Source: Acanthosoma haemorrhoidale
Lineage: Eukaryota > Arthropoda > Insecta > Hemiptera > Acanthosomatidae
Direction: 5' to 3'
Length of the DNA stretch: 64,000 nt
Assembly: GCA_930367205.1 (NCBI GenBank)
Contig: OV884011.1
Location: 118,603,866-118,667,865 of the forward strand
A program made the position numbers and the translations under genes. Every line of letters starts with the position of its first letter. The stretch's first letter is position 1. This document shows positions 36,022 through 48,899 of the stretch, in pieces. A model generated the notes under the pieces. That model did not search any database. It worked only from the letters and a program-made list of their open reading frames with translations, and was not told the origin of the DNA.

Positions 36022-36897
36022 CATAATCTTCAAAAAAAACACCTTGATGAGATCGAGTATTGGTGCAACCAATGGCGGATCAAAGTTAATGTTGCAAAAT
36101 GTTCCCACATCACCTTCACCCTCTGTCGCAAGTCTTGTCTATTAGTTTATTTTAATGTTGTTCCTCTCCCTGTATCCGAGAAAGTTCGGTACTTAGGCTT
36201 CCATCACGACAAACGGGTGACGCTTTGGACAACTGTACAGACTACTTCGAAGGATATCCCATCTCTCAGTAGAAAATAAACTACTAATCTAAAAAGTCAT
36301 ACTTAAGCCAATCTGGACATACGGAATGGGGGACAGCAAAAAAGTCGAACATCAAGCGTATCCAATCCTTACAATCAAAAGTCCTGAGAACAATAGTAAA
36401 TGCCCCTTATTACGCAGCAACAAAACCCTTCATAACGATCTTAATATAACCTACATTCTTGAACTCATCCCTTCCAAGTTCATGAAATTCCGTAGTAGCC
36501 TATCCAACCACCCTAATACCGTAGCACACATCATTGCACTGCACCACTCATCCCTATAATCCTCCTCGGAGACTGAAACGGCAGTGGCCTCGTGACCTGC
36601 TATAAATGCGTGACAGTGGGAGTCCGGGCAATGGCCACTTTCTCCAATCATGTCCTGAGCGTCTGTGGCTCTCGTGCTTTCGTCAGCCTCCACTGGCTCG
36701 TATCCGGTGACGTGGCTGACGGAGGAGCGTGGGGGACTTCCCCAGCGTGGAGGTTTCTGGGCTGTTTGTAAATACTGCATGTATGAGCTAGTGAATGATG
36801 AATTGTAAATATAGTATGAATGAAAGCATTTATCTCAATTACTTATTGCCTAATAAGGCAGATTGTAATTTTAGCACAATAAAGTAGTTTGATACTA

Positions 36898-38179
36898 GTT
36901 TTAAAAATTAAAGTAGCTGCCTTTGACTATCCTTATTTTGAACATAGGATGAAATTAAATCTGCCTGATTCCCCCACACTTTCTCTGGTCCAGGGAAATG
37001 CTGTTATTAATTTGTGATGTATACTGTACCCAGCTATCACTTTTGACTTATTTCACTGTCCGATGATCTACTGAAAAACATTTTCTTTCATTCAATGAAA
37101 TTTGCCAGTGCTTTTTTTCAGTAAGTTACAAGTTTGCAATTCGTAATCCACCAAGGAACCATTTTTCTCATTTTGTTTTTTTTCATCCATTGTTCTGGAT
37201 GGAGTGTGGAAGAAGGGGCTAGTAATATTAATTCGCCAATCTTCTATCCCGTGCAAATCACCGGCTGTGAAATTCAACAAAAAACTTGACAATGGGTGCC
37301 TTCATTTTCCCCAAAAAACAACGAATAAGAGGAAAAAATCTATTGGTTAGCTAGAGAAAAAAAAACCAACAAGATTGTGTACACAAGAAAAAGAAAATTG
37401 AGGTAATATCATACAAAAAAAAACTTAAATTATAAAATGGCAATACATATATAATGTGAAATTAAGAAAGTACACGTCTTAAAAATCTAATATATAAACT
37501 AAAACTAGTGTTAGTAACAGGGTTAGTAACCGAAAATTAAATGAAAGAAAAATAGATAAAAAAAATATTTATGTCCTTTAGCTCTGATAAAAATGACTTA
37601 TAAACTACTAATATCATTTACACAATTACTATTCTAAATTTACAAGAGTGTCAATAACCGTTAGTCAATAGCCTTCTATTATTGAAGGTAGGAGGGCGTG
37701 AGTTGAATCCAGAGATATGTTGGTGTGTGTGGTAAACGAAATAACTTCTTACTGGAAATCCCAAAGGGAGAAGAAAATATTCTTCTCGATCTTCTAATGA
37801 GGGCTAGATATTTGTCAATTATAATCAAATGTAACGATTCTGTTCATCCTTGATGACTATTGTGGCCTCAGTGCTTCGATACCGACCTTCAAGCCGAAGG
37901 GTTAGAGTACGTGGGAACGATACATTCATTACCGATCCTCAAATCGTTCCAGAAAGTTGTGGAAAATGAGTCATATTTATGCACATGTTAAATGGAGGTA
38001 GTATGATGGGTGAAGACTTAAATACTTTTTTAGACACTGTAGAAATGCTGAGATTATCTTGTAAAGTCTTGATTGAGATAAAACTCACAGTGATCTAGGT
38101 GCTAATATAAGATGACTAACCAATATACCTCGTTACATTATAAACTTTTGAAATATAATTGCCACTAAATCTGCTCTAG
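36898..38179. other. Intron before the TBC1D30 exon at 38180
   Basis: AT-rich. A GAGTTGAATCCAGAG string at about 37700 is B-box-like but isolated. No gene. Confidence 0.6.
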
Positions 38180-38285
38180 GAGGATGCTGAGCGTCCGGAG
38201 TGCAGATGAGTTCTACAGCATCATGGCGGTGCTCACCAGAGAGATGATGGAATTCGGCCTTATGGAGGCAAATAACCTTATAAAG
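38180..38285 (+). CDS. TBC1D30: TBC1D30-like Rab GAP, internal exon (TBC domain end)
   Basis: The exon is 106 bp. The acceptor CTCTAG ends at 38179 and the donor GTAATA starts at 38286. The first G completes a glutamate codon from the previous exon, then 35 codons read RMLSVRSADEFYSIMAVLTR, then EMMEFGLMEANNLIK. The ADEFYS.M..LT.EM.E motif is the TBC1D30 segment directly after the core TBC fold. It ends in phase 0. It lies isolated between a 30.6 kb and a 15.9 kb intron. Confidence 0.92.
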
Positions 38286-39909
38286 GTAATAAACAACTGC
38301 ATATTTTAATTATACACTTAATTTATATAACAAATATTAATATTAATTCAAGTGTTTATGATTTGGTTTTTAGATGAATACACATACACTAGTCTTTAGA
38401 ATTTTTTATTATAAGCTAGATTCTCTAGCAGCAGAGACAAAATGCAGAGAATATTTGCAGAGCCAGTGGCGAGATATAAACAGTAATCATTTTTGACATA
38501 TTCGGAATAAAATAGCATTGCTTATTATACTGAATATATGACTGATTACATCTCCTCATCGCACAATTGCAGATGTAAAGCATAAAATGTATTATCGAAC
38601 TCAAAGTGTCACCCAAGTTTACATAAATACTAATAACAAACACTTTACTGTAGATGCGTAATATACTGTCGGAAAAGTTATTAATTTAATAAAAATCGTA
38701 TCTAAAAGTTATCTTTACAGTCATTACGAAATTGAAAGAGAGAGAGAGCTGTTTACTGATTGAAAAAACAGAATATATCCTACTAGAAAGTAAGGAAGCG
38801 TGATCAATGATATAGTAACCGTACTCATTCATAATACAGTTCAGAATTTACTAACTCAACGCTCCTCCTAAAAATGTGGCAGAGAGACCCGCATTTCAAG
38901 GAGTGCAGAAAGGGAATTGGCTAAAAAGGAGAGCATGCTTTACTATTTACAAAAAATACAACTATGTTCTAATATAAATTGTTTAAATTTCAATATTTAA
39001 TTGAGGCCTAGGCTATACAGTTGTAAAGAACCAACGCTCCAACGCCATCTGATCGATCGGTAAAGCCACAAACACATTTAGCCTTTTCTAAATATTTATA
39101 ATAGTTATAAAAGTAATAAAAATAATTTTGTCCAGGTTCGTTCACCAAGGGTATATCGTGGTAGATAGATAAAAAAAAATATTAATAGAAAATTAAAACA
39201 CAAACAACAAGATTTTATTTGAATTGCACATCGACAATTAGGAATACGCATGGTAAATTTAATCATTATTCTTTGATAATATAATATAATATAATTAATA
39301 TAATATACCCCACAAATTTTCACTTTTGACACGTCCATTGTAACTATCTAACTTGTACTTATCTAACGAAACTACAAATTCACCATTAACAGAAAGTTAA
39401 AATATTCCTTTTTTCATCGTAACATATGGGGCCACATATTTCACCATACTGCAACATATTTGATAACAAGCAGGCTTCTGTGTCCCTGGCACATTTTAGC
39501 TTCTTATTTTTGTATTAAACACGCTATTTTAAATTCTACATTTATCTACAATTAACATTATTATTAAACGTTGAATATATAATAGTATAGCCACAATTGC
39601 CTAGAGTCACTAAAAGGTAAGTGATGCATGTGTACAATTACCTCATACAACCCCCACCAAAGACGGATTGGCAGCGGTTAGTTAGTGCATCAGTCAACAC
39701 ATGAACCCCCTCTCTATTTATTTATCTCTGATTCGCGCTACTGGGTATATTGTTGGCTATTTATGGGTTAACTCTACGTCTATAGTCATACTTTGATTCA
39801 ATTATTAGACCCATATATTAACCTGACAATTTAGGCATTGTGCTCAATTTAACTTTTCAAAATTAAATTTTGAGTGGATGAAACTGGAAAATAAATAAGA
39901 AATAACATT
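38286..39909. other. Intron, no gene seen
   Basis: AT-rich. The segment 39005-39070 weakly matches 8495-8590. The right end is the target site of the 39925-42751 Jockey-like element. Confidence 0.6.
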
Positions 39910-39924
39910 GGTTTGATAAAAATA

Positions 39925-42751
39925 TATATATAATTCCTTTATTGTGCTAAAATTACAATCTGCCTTGCTAGGCAATAAGTAATTAAGATATACGATCATT
40001 CATACCATATTTACATTTCATCATTCACTCGCTCATTCATTCAGGACATGATTGGAGAAACTGGCCATTGCCAGGACTCCCACTGTCACTTGATTATAGC
40101 AGGTCACGAGGCCACTGCCGTTTCAGTCTCCGAGGAGGATTATAGGGATGAGTGACGCAGTGCAGTGACTGTGCTACAGGATTAGGGTGGTTGGAAAGGC
40201 TACTGTGGAATTTCGTAAACTTGGAAGGGATGAGTTCTAGAATGTAGGGTATATTAAGGTCGTTATGAAGGGTTTTGTTGCTGACATAATAAGGGGCATT
40301 TACTATTGTTCTCAGGACTTTTGATTGAAAGGATTGGATACGCTTGATGTTCGACTTTTTTGCTGTCTCCCATAGCTCTATTCCGTATGTCCAGATTGGT
40401 TTAAGTATAACTTTGTAGATTAGTAGTTTATTTTCTTCCTAGATGTCCTTTGAAGTAGTCTGTATAGTTGTCCAAAGCGTCTGTTTAGTTCTTGTCTTTT
40501 TAGTCTCGTATGTGGGTTCCAGGTCAGTCGTTTATCGAGATGGAAGCCTAAATACCGTACTGTCTCGGATACAGGGAGAGGAATAGAATTAAAATAAACT
40601 AGTGGACAAGACTTGCGACAAAGGGTGAAGGTAATGTGGGAACATTTTGCTTCATTAACTTTGATCCGCCATTGGTTGCACCAATAATCGATCTCGTCAA
40701 GGTGTTTTTGAAGGTTATGGGATGCTATGTCGGGGTCTGGGTTAGATGACAAGACTGCAGTGTCATCTGCAAATGTGGCCAAGAAGGTATTGGGAGTAGA
40801 GGGGATATCAGCGGTGTATAGGTTGTAGAGGATGGGGCCCAGGACACTGCCCTGTGGAACTCCTGCATTTATAGGATAGTAGTTTGAATATTCTAAACCA
40901 CAGCGGACTTGGAAGAAGCGGTTTGAAAGGTAGGACTGTAGGATTAGGAAAAGGGTCTGTGGTAAATATCTTTTGAGCTTGTAGAGTAAACCTGCGTGCC
41001 AAACCCTGTCAAAAGCTTGAGCTGTATCAAGAAAGGCAGCAGTGCAATACTGTTTGGTTTCAAGGGCTGAGGAGATGTGATCAACAACGCGAAGGCCTTG
41101 TTGAGCAGTGGAATGCCGTTGGCGGAAACCAAATTGGTGTGTAGGAAAAAGGTTTTTGGATTCAATAATTGGAAGTAGACGTTTTAGTAGAAGTTTCTCA
41201 AATATTTTTGAGAGGATAGGGAGGAGGCTTATTGGACGGTAAGATGAGGCGTCATTGGGTGGTTTACCGGGTTTGGCGAATGGGACAATAATGGAATGTT
41301 TCCAGAGGAGTGGGAAGTGCGTCGTTCGGATAATGCAATTATATATATAGGTTAGGAAGATTATGGCTTTAGGAGGAAGTTGTTTGAGAATTTGAGGAGT
41401 AAGGAGATCATATCCAGGGGATTTTCGGTAAGGTAAGTTTTTCAAAAGGTATTTGACCTCAGAGGGATTAACGGCTTTTGGTGGAAGAGAGAGAGGAATA
41501 GGTGAAGTGAGGAAATCTTCCACAGTTGTGCTGTGAGTATGGCTTTGATGAGAAAGGTTAGGTGTGAAGGTATGGGTAAGATGCAGAGCAAATTCCTCCG
41601 ACCTATCCCCATCCGAAGCCGCCCAGGACCCATCATCACGACGGAGCGGATGTGAAACAGGTTGATACTTTAGGATTTTTTTGGTTACATTCCACAAGGA
41701 GTTATCCCTGGTAGACAGAGAGGAGAGGTAGGAATTGAAAGAATCGGAACGGAAGGATGCCAATCGCCGCTTTACCAATCGGCAGTACTGATTGTACGAG
41801 CGGCGATCGGCAGGATGCCGGGATCTTTGCCACACTGTTCTGGAGCGGCGTTTGGATAGGATTAGATCTTTGAGATGCTGAGGTAAACTATTATGATTAT
41901 GAATTTTTGGGTGACGATGGGGTGACGATGCCTCCCAAGCCGACCTCTGGACCAGAGTAGTGAAAGAATGCACTGCATCGTCTAGGTCTTGGGATGTTTT
42001 CAGGGATAATTTGAGGTTTACGGACTCTGTAAGAAGCTGACGGAAGTGGTCCCAATCGACTGGGCCCCTAATAAATGAAGGAGGAGATAGTTTGTGAATT
42101 GGTTTTAGGGAAATGGTTAATAATAAAGGGCTATGATCGGAGGAGAGGTCATCGAGGCGCTCGAGTGAATAGTTTAGTGTTCCTAAACTATTGTAGAAGA
42201 AGAAGTCTAGGAGATCTGGATTTCGGTTGGGATCTGATGGCCAATAGGTGGCTGTGTCAGGAGAGATCGTGGAGCAATGTTTCCGTGTGAGTGCAGACAG
42301 CAAAGCACGTCCGCGTGTATTCGTGGATCTTGACCCCCAGTGTTGGTGCTTTGCATTAAAGTCCCCACCCACAAGGAAACAATTTCCTATGGAGTCTAGA
42401 AAGGAGATGAATTGGGAATCGGAAATGGATTTATTGGGAGGGCAGTACACTGATGCTAGAGTAAGGGGGAAAGGGAAGGTGCTGATTGACACTGCAGTGG
42501 ACTGAAGGAAATCATGTGCTACCAAAGGAACTATGTGATGAGAAATGGAATTATGAACAATGACAGCGGTACCTGCATGAGCTCTTCCATCTGGGTGATC
42601 AGTTCGGTAAGTATGGTACTGTCGAATCGTAAATGGTCGTTTGCTAGTAAGTCTTGTTTCAGTAATGAGAGCTACGTCGATGTTCTTGTCGTGGAGTAGT
42701 GCTGTCAGTTCGTTAGTGTGGGTGCGAACACCATTCGCATTCCAAAGGAGA
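39925..42751 (-). mobile_element. Jockey-like LINE, best copy, 5'-truncated, flanked by perfect 15-bp TSD
   Basis: This minus-strand element holds most of ORF2 (endonuclease plus reverse transcriptase), the ORF2 end in a shifted frame, and a 3' UTR. The UTR ends near 39925 in a GCC...GGC mini-hairpin followed by AATAAAG and A/T-rich tail. Identical 15-mers GGTTTGATAAAAATA flank it at 39910-39924 and 42752-42766, the signature of target-primed reverse transcription. The 5' end lies exactly at the start of the endonuclease domain, so ORF1 and the 5' UTR are missing. It is inserted in the 15.9 kb TBC1D30 intron, antisense to the host gene. Confidence 0.95.
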
Positions 42752-42810
42752 GGTTTGATAAAAATAAATTTATTTAAAAACTTCAAACTTAAGATCTCAG
42801 GTAGATGCAA
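40420..42810 (-). pseudogene. Jockey-like ORF2: AP-endonuclease and reverse transcriptase
   Basis: The open frame is 796 codons, but the first ~20 residues come from the flanking host DNA and the TSD; element coding begins at LLWNANGV. Endonuclease motifs are LITETRL (about 48-54), GGDFNAKHQHWGS (148-160) and SDHSP (224-228). Reverse transcriptase runs about 500-760, with SYRPISLLPILSKIFEKLL, FLDTAQAFD, NAGVPQGSVLGPIL and the catalytic FADD at 680-683. Near 40435-40450 about 10 bp are replaced or deleted relative to the copy at 11570, causing a frameshift and early stop. The C-terminal ORF2 sequence continues out of frame to about 40100. With no ORF1 and a broken C-terminus it is unlikely to be autonomous. 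Confidence 0.9.
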
Positions 42811-43049
42811 TATAAAATGGATTCAAGATATATACATAAACGAATCATTAATAATTATAGCCATGTTTTCTTTTGGTGAACTGCTCCATTGACACCACGT
42901 AGAATACAATCCAAGAAAGTATATGTTGTACCAACTTCACCACGGACAAATAGAATTTACCCTCTTTTAGGACTAAAAAACACCGTGTATTCTACTTTTA
43001 CGTGTATTTAATATATCAATAACTTACGGCGTCAGTTTTTTTATCCTGA

Positions 43050-43213
<164 letters not shown>

Positions 43214-45307
43214 TCTCTCTTCCTCTTTTTCTCTACCCTCAGATACCAAATGTGAACTCGTGTTCATTCCGAGACGTAATAATTTACGAAAGTCGATTTC
43301 TTTGTACCTGTTTTTGAAAGTTAGCCCACTCCATAGGGGCTCTGTAATTAACGAAAACAAATGAAAATTATTCAATTCCTCTCACTCCCGTTCAACAACA
43401 TTAAAGTGTCACAAGCCTACACAAACCTGGCGAGATATTTTTCACTTCTAGATTTTGTTTCTAGCCTTTATAATATAGGTAATAAGTAACATCCCTTTAT
43501 GTCACTGTGTTATCACTCTAGTTATACATGAAATAAGTAATCAACTTTGTCCCTTATAAAGAGAGTATTCTCATGAATAGTAAAAAAAGTATTCAATACA
43601 AGTGGAAACAAATCCCTAGGAGAAAAAACTCAGGACGAATGCCAAGAAGTTTTTTTAGCTACTATGTTGCAACTTTTTACCACAGGATGTTAACAGTAAC
43701 ACTGTAATTTTGGCAACCGCTAAGATGGAACCTTGCCAACTGTTCAAACCGTAGTTCAAGAGTATTAAAGATTGGCAGATTTATTTATTCGTCCGCAAGG
43801 AAAAATAGAATTAATAAGCACGTTTTAAATACCTTAAATAACTAAAATGTTTCAATGTTTCAACTATTTTTGAACAAGCGATTAAAGGAAAAATATACAA
43901 TTGATAATTATCACAAAAGTATGCAAATCATGTAGCACATGACATCAAACACTGTTTGATTTTAATACTAGATTGTTCAATATTATATGTGCTTGTGCAT
44001 TAAAGTAGTTTATTTCGAAAATTAATGCTACTTACGGTAGTATTTAAGACTATATGTACCCTCTAGACGTTGAAAGGTCGTATGGTAGTTAACTCTTGAG
44101 TAAATCAGTATTGACGTCTGAAGAGTTGCGAGTTGACCGAGGTACGTCTTGATGATGACATCACTGAAACATTTAACTCAAAGCGCTGACAACATTCGAT
44201 TCAGCGCCCTTTCACTGAACACATTTCTGCGGCTGTCGCCTGAGCACTCAATCCTTTTTTTCTTAATAGACCACTATTACAAATGCTTCAGGCATTCTCG
44301 TTGCAAGTTATTATAGTTAATGACACGCGGAAAAAGACGCACAATCGAATAAGGATTACTCTATGCAAACAATTGAAAAAAGTAATACAAATAAAGTTTA
44401 ATATGTTATTTAAAAGTTTTCGCAATTTTTTTATACACAATAACTTTTTAAATAACCCAACATCAACTGATGTTATTTAAAAAAAAATAAATAGCATTCT
44501 CTTTATAGAGAAAAACTTAGAAGTGAAAACTTATTTAGATTTAAGGTGGCATCACTTATCTGTGTGTTCAAGAACTCCTGCTGATGTTACCTTACTGTGT
44601 ATTACTGATGTATTGTGAGGAAGTGCCTTGAAGGTGGGATGAATACAGAAATAGGAGTAGCTTCAACGAGTTTTATTATAACAAAATATTTCTAGAATTC
44701 CGAGTGCAGTGAGACTGCAATAGATTATGGGACGTGTTGCTTTCTGTAGGCTGATGGGTAACATAATTTAGTTATGGATTGATGCTAGCAAATTTTAGTC
44801 AGTACAAATTTAAAACAAAATCTTCCACGATTGGGGAGGTGGGAATCCCTCTCTCGGTTTATTTTTATCTGGTTTTAATAGAAAATAATAATTCACACAT
44901 GGATTCACTATAAAAAGGGGCTCATTTTATAGATATTTCACACCCCCTGCTTTTTTTACCTGCTTTGTATTCATAACAACGCTATCTTAATTCGTACTTT
45001 CCGTGCATAATCTATCGTCTTTATTCTGCTCTTCTCTATCTACCGCTTTTGTTTTCTGATCATCCATAGCACTGGCTGTTTTTATTCTCCCTCTTTCTTA
45101 TAAACAGAAAACAAATTGAGAGCATGATCAACTCGGACTCATTGCTAGCTGATCTATGCAATAATACCTCACTAATCAGGCATTCACTTCATCTCGTGCC
45201 CTGTGTACTTAATAGTCACTTAATAAGCACTGTGTACTTAATATTCAAAATATAATACATTATGAAATTCTTATGATTGTTTGTTTTTGGTTGGTCCTCC
45301 TCTTGTG

Positions 45308-45395
45308 CAAGATAGCTCAGTAAATAAAATCTCTTCAGAGCGCCCGACTAGATAATGGGGAGCTCTTGAGTTATGAGTCCCGGCCCATATATTGT
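45308..45395 (+). repeat. tRNA-derived SINE head or tRNA pseudogene
   Basis: The segment has AGATAGCTCAGT (A-box-like), AGAGCGCCCGACTAGATAA (anticodon arm-like) and GAGTTATGAGTCCCGGCCC (B-box-like) in correct order and rough spacing. The D-loop is expanded and the B box lacks the GTTCGA core, so a functional tRNA is unlikely. A tRNA-derived SINE is the best reading. Confidence 0.5.
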
Positions 45396-46544
45396 ACACC
45401 CTCAGTATATTCTTTTGCAAATAATTATTAACAATAACAAAATTCGTAAGATCTAGTTTCCCGACAGACTTAAATTATTGAAAGAAAACGAATGTGTCGA
45501 GTCCGGATAGCCAGCAATTAAGATTAAGCTTAATATTATAATAATATTTAAGCTTAATAAGCATCTACCTGCGTGAAAATAACCGGGAATCATTGTGCCG
45601 TTCCATGTTCGAAGATTCATCACGAAATGAATTATCATCATGCCTCGGTGGATGGGATGAATTGGCTAAGTTCCGTGCCCTTTTGTCTCTTACCCTCAAA
45701 TGATTCCTGCTGCTTCGTGCTCTTGTAAGTCTATTGTGGAACTTGCTCTCATATCGGCCTACAGTCATAAATAAAATCTATCGTAGCAGAAGATTCCAGC
45801 ATACAGCTTCATGAAATTATTGACTAAATACTACCATTAAGGATTAACTAATAATCATATTGGTTTCCGAGCCCAAAGGATGAGGTTCTACTTCATGTCA
45901 ATGTATTTTATTATTGAAAAAAATTGGTTAATTTGGTATCGGAAAAGACTCAGCTTATTGCTTGAATATTCGAATAACAAATATACATTCATGAATTTTA
46001 TTTAAAGGTGTATTATTCTTACCACAACTCGCATAATGAAAACGATCAGAATAAATTTAAAACTTTTTAAATGGAAGATTTGTAACAAAGAGATATGGAA
46101 CAAAAATAAAAATTAAGTGAGCCTTATCACTTTCTATGTTAACACGCCTTGTATTTCATACAAATATAATTTGCACGATGTGCATTTGTGCAGATATTCC
46201 AATATGTGACGCAATCTATGTATTTTTAATGGTTTTGAAAAAAAAGAAAAAAAAAAAGAAGTAATTGAAGTGGAGTGAACTTTTTTTCATTCGTAACCAA
46301 TACAGTCTTATACAAAACACGAGTCTTAATTAATTTAATAATTATTTGGTTAAACAGAAATAACTACAATTTTGAGTAGGGTATCAAACTAACGTTAGCT
46401 ACCTGTTCAATAACAATTTATTATTGTTATTTTGTTTTTCAAACTGATATGTAACTGCAAAACTTTTATTAAAAGCGTTAATTGAGACATTAAGTCCTCC
46501 CAGGCCTATTTTTTAGAGATCCCTGATTTATACAACAACTTTAT

Positions 46545-48083
46545 TATGATAAAATTACAATCTGTCTGATTAGGCTATATGTAATTGTGAAAAATAATCT
46601 CATTCATACCAATTTACAATTTTCATTCACTCGCTCATTCATACTGTATATACAAACAGCCCAGAGGCCCCCCCCAAGTCCACATGGTTGTCACCTCCCT
46701 CGCGTGCGAAGGGGGAAGTCTTAGGAAGTCCCCCACGCTCCTATGTCAGCCACGTCACTGGATAAGAGCCAGTGGAGGGTGACCAAGAGCGCGAGAACCA
46801 CAGACCCTCAGGACATGATTAGAGAAACTGGCCATTGCCAGGACTCCCACTGTCACTTGTTTATAGCAGGTCACGAGACCACTGCCGTTTAAGTCTCCGA
46901 CGAGGATTATAGGGATGAGTGGTGCAGTGACAAAGGGATCTCCTTTGAAGTAGTCTGTACAGTTGTCCAAAGCGTCTGTTTAGTTCTTGTCTTTTTAGCC
47001 TCATGTGTGGGTTCCATGTCAGTGTTTGGTCGATATAGAAGCCTAAATACCGTACTGTCTCAGACACAGGGAGAGGAATCGAATTTAAAAGGACTAGCGG
47101 ACAGGACTTGCGGCAGAGGGTAAAGGTTATGTGGGGACATTTTGCTTCATTGACTTTGATTCACCGTTGGTTGCACCAATACTCGATCTCATCAAGGTGT
47201 TTTTGAAGGTTTTGGGATGATATATCAGGGTCTGAATGGGTTGACAGGACTGCAGTGTCATCTGCAAATGTTGCCAAAAAGGGATTGGGGGTAGAGGTGG
47301 CATCAGCGATGTATAGATTATAGAGGATGGAACCCAGGACGCTGCCCTGTGGAACTCCTGCTTTTATAAGATAGTAGTTAGAATATTCTAAACCACAGCA
47401 GACTTGGAAGAAGCGGTTTGAAAGGTAGTACAATAGGATTAGGAATAGAGTCTGCGGTAAATATCCTTTGAGCTTGTAAAGCAAACCTACGTGCCAAACC
47501 CCGTCAAAAGCTTCAGCTTTGTCCAAAAAGGCAGCAGTGCAGTATTGTTTGGGTTCAAGGGCTGAGGATATGTGATCAACAATGCGAAAGCCTTGTTGAG
47601 CTGTGGAATGTCGTTGGCGGAAACCAAACAAGCAAAGCACGTCCTCATGTATTCGTGGATTATGACCTTCAATGTTGGTTCTTCGCGTTAAAGGCCCCAC
47701 CCTCAAGGAAACGATGTCCGATCGAGTCTAGAAAGGAGATGAATTGGGAATCGGAAATGGATTTATTGGGAGGGCAGTACACTGGTGCTAGAGTAAGGGG
47801 GAAAGTGGAGGTGCTGATTGACACCGCAGTGGACTGTAGGAAATTATGTGCTACCAAAGGAAATGTGTGATGGGAAATGGAGTTATGGACAATGACAGCG
47901 GTGCCTGCATGTGCTCTTTCATCTAAGTGATCAGTTTGATAAGTCGATTACTGTCGAACTGTAAAAGGTCGTTTACTTGTAAGTCTTGGTTCAGTAATGA
48001 GAGCTACGTGGGTGTTCTTGTCGTGGAGTAGTGTTGTCAGTTCGTTAGTGTGGGTGTGAACACCATTCGTATTCCAAAGGAAA
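46545..48083 (-). mobile_element. Jockey-like LINE copy C (-), two internal deletions
   Basis: The 3' tail is at about 46545, followed by a longer 3' UTR version, then ORF2 pieces. A junction near 46935 removes several hundred bp of the ORF2 C-terminus, and another near 47632 joins the endonuclease N-terminal third directly to FGFRQRHSTAQQG in the RT. Frames at 47161-47706 (RT with FADD) and 47669-47857 (endonuclease piece) are remnants. The 5' end of recognisable homology (about 48083) coincides with the endonuclease start, as in the copy at 39925-42751. Confidence 0.88.
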
Positions 48084-48564
48084 ATGGATAAGTAGTAGGA
48101 AGGATCAACTTATGGGTTTTGTTTAATGGGGATGAGGTAGGTGACAAGCTTTGTAAAAAAAAAACAATAATTTCCTGTAATTTTCTTCATTCATACAAAA
48201 GAACAAAATACACAAGAATATCTTTATCAAGCTTATGACTGTCTCCTACTAATAAATTTAGCAAATCGTGAAGATAAAAAAAATCTATTTTCGGATTATC
48301 TTCGTCTATTATTTATTTATTTAGATGTTTTCTTTCATCTGTGTATTCGCAAGAGTTACTGAGTCCACAAAAATATATTGATGATTGGCAGTAAAATGTA
48401 TACAACCTCCCCTGTTAAGGCGGCTGTAAACATCCCAACCGTCCAAAATAATAATTGACCCAGCTCTAATGCGATCAATTAATATAATATTGGTTACATC
48501 AATTCACGTGATTTAATTACCGCGATAGAGGAAAGTAAATAATATTCAATGGCTTTGAAGTATT
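48084..48564. other. Spacer between Jockey-like copies C and D
   Basis: AT-rich. The first about 90 bp may still be 5' sequence of copy C, but there is no motif to prove it. Confidence 0.5.
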
Positions 48565-48899
48565 CAAATCTTTTTCTTTATTATGCTAAAAATACAATTT
48601 GCCTTATTAGGCAATAAGTAATTGTGATAAATGTTCTTATTCATACCATATTCACTCGCTTATTCATATAGTATTTACAAACAGCCCAGAGACCTCCCAA
48701 ATCCACCTCCCTCGCATGCGAATGAGGAAGTGGAGTCTTGGGAAGTCCCCCACGCTCCTCCGTCAGCCACGTCACCGGATATGAGCCAGTAGAGGTTGAC
48801 GAAAAGCACGAGATCCACAAACGCTCATGACATGATTGGAGAAACTGGCCATTGCCAGGAGTTCCGGTATTACGCATTTATTGCAGGTCACGAGGCCAC
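48565..48899 (-). mobile_element. Jockey-like LINE copy D (-), 3' UTR only
   Basis: This minus-strand fragment holds only the ORF2 end and 3' UTR, with the terminal hairpin (GCCTTATTAGGC) near 48600 and AATAAAG. Near-identical 10-mers TTGAAGTATT (48555-48564) and TTCAAGTATT (48900-48909) may be its TSD (one mismatch). It is a strongly 5'-truncated insertion, about 700 bp upstream of the roadblock gene. Confidence 0.85.

Larger units (their letters stand above)
33523..36897 (+). mobile_element. Jockey-like LINE copy A (+), degenerate, carrying two later insertions
   Basis: Plus-strand homology to the copy at 39925-42751 begins near 33523 in the linker between endonuclease and reverse transcriptase. 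It continues through the RT to 34377, resumes at 34819-34999, resumes again at 36022, and ends at 36897 with the typical 3' tail (GCCTAATAAGGC, then AATAAAG). The gaps are filled by two independent insertions, each with target-site duplications (34378-34818 and 35000-36021). The RT frame is broken by stops and small deletions, for example near 36215-36245. An open frame at 33958-34371 covers the RT finger and palm start. Confidence 0.9.

Noticed and set aside
36451..36780. 109-codon minus frame (SSVSHVTGYEPVEAD)
   Set aside because: It is antisense to the Jockey-like 3' UTR of copy A and recurs in other copies as non-coding UTR.
45565..45768. Arg/Ser-rich frame as an RS-domain exon
   Set aside because: No splice sites, repeats or known motif; the neighbouring sequence is non-coding.
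46935..47632. Internal Jockey-like deletions as splicing products
   Set aside because: The junctions inspected do not sit on GT-AG boundaries in the intact copy, so splicing is not supported.
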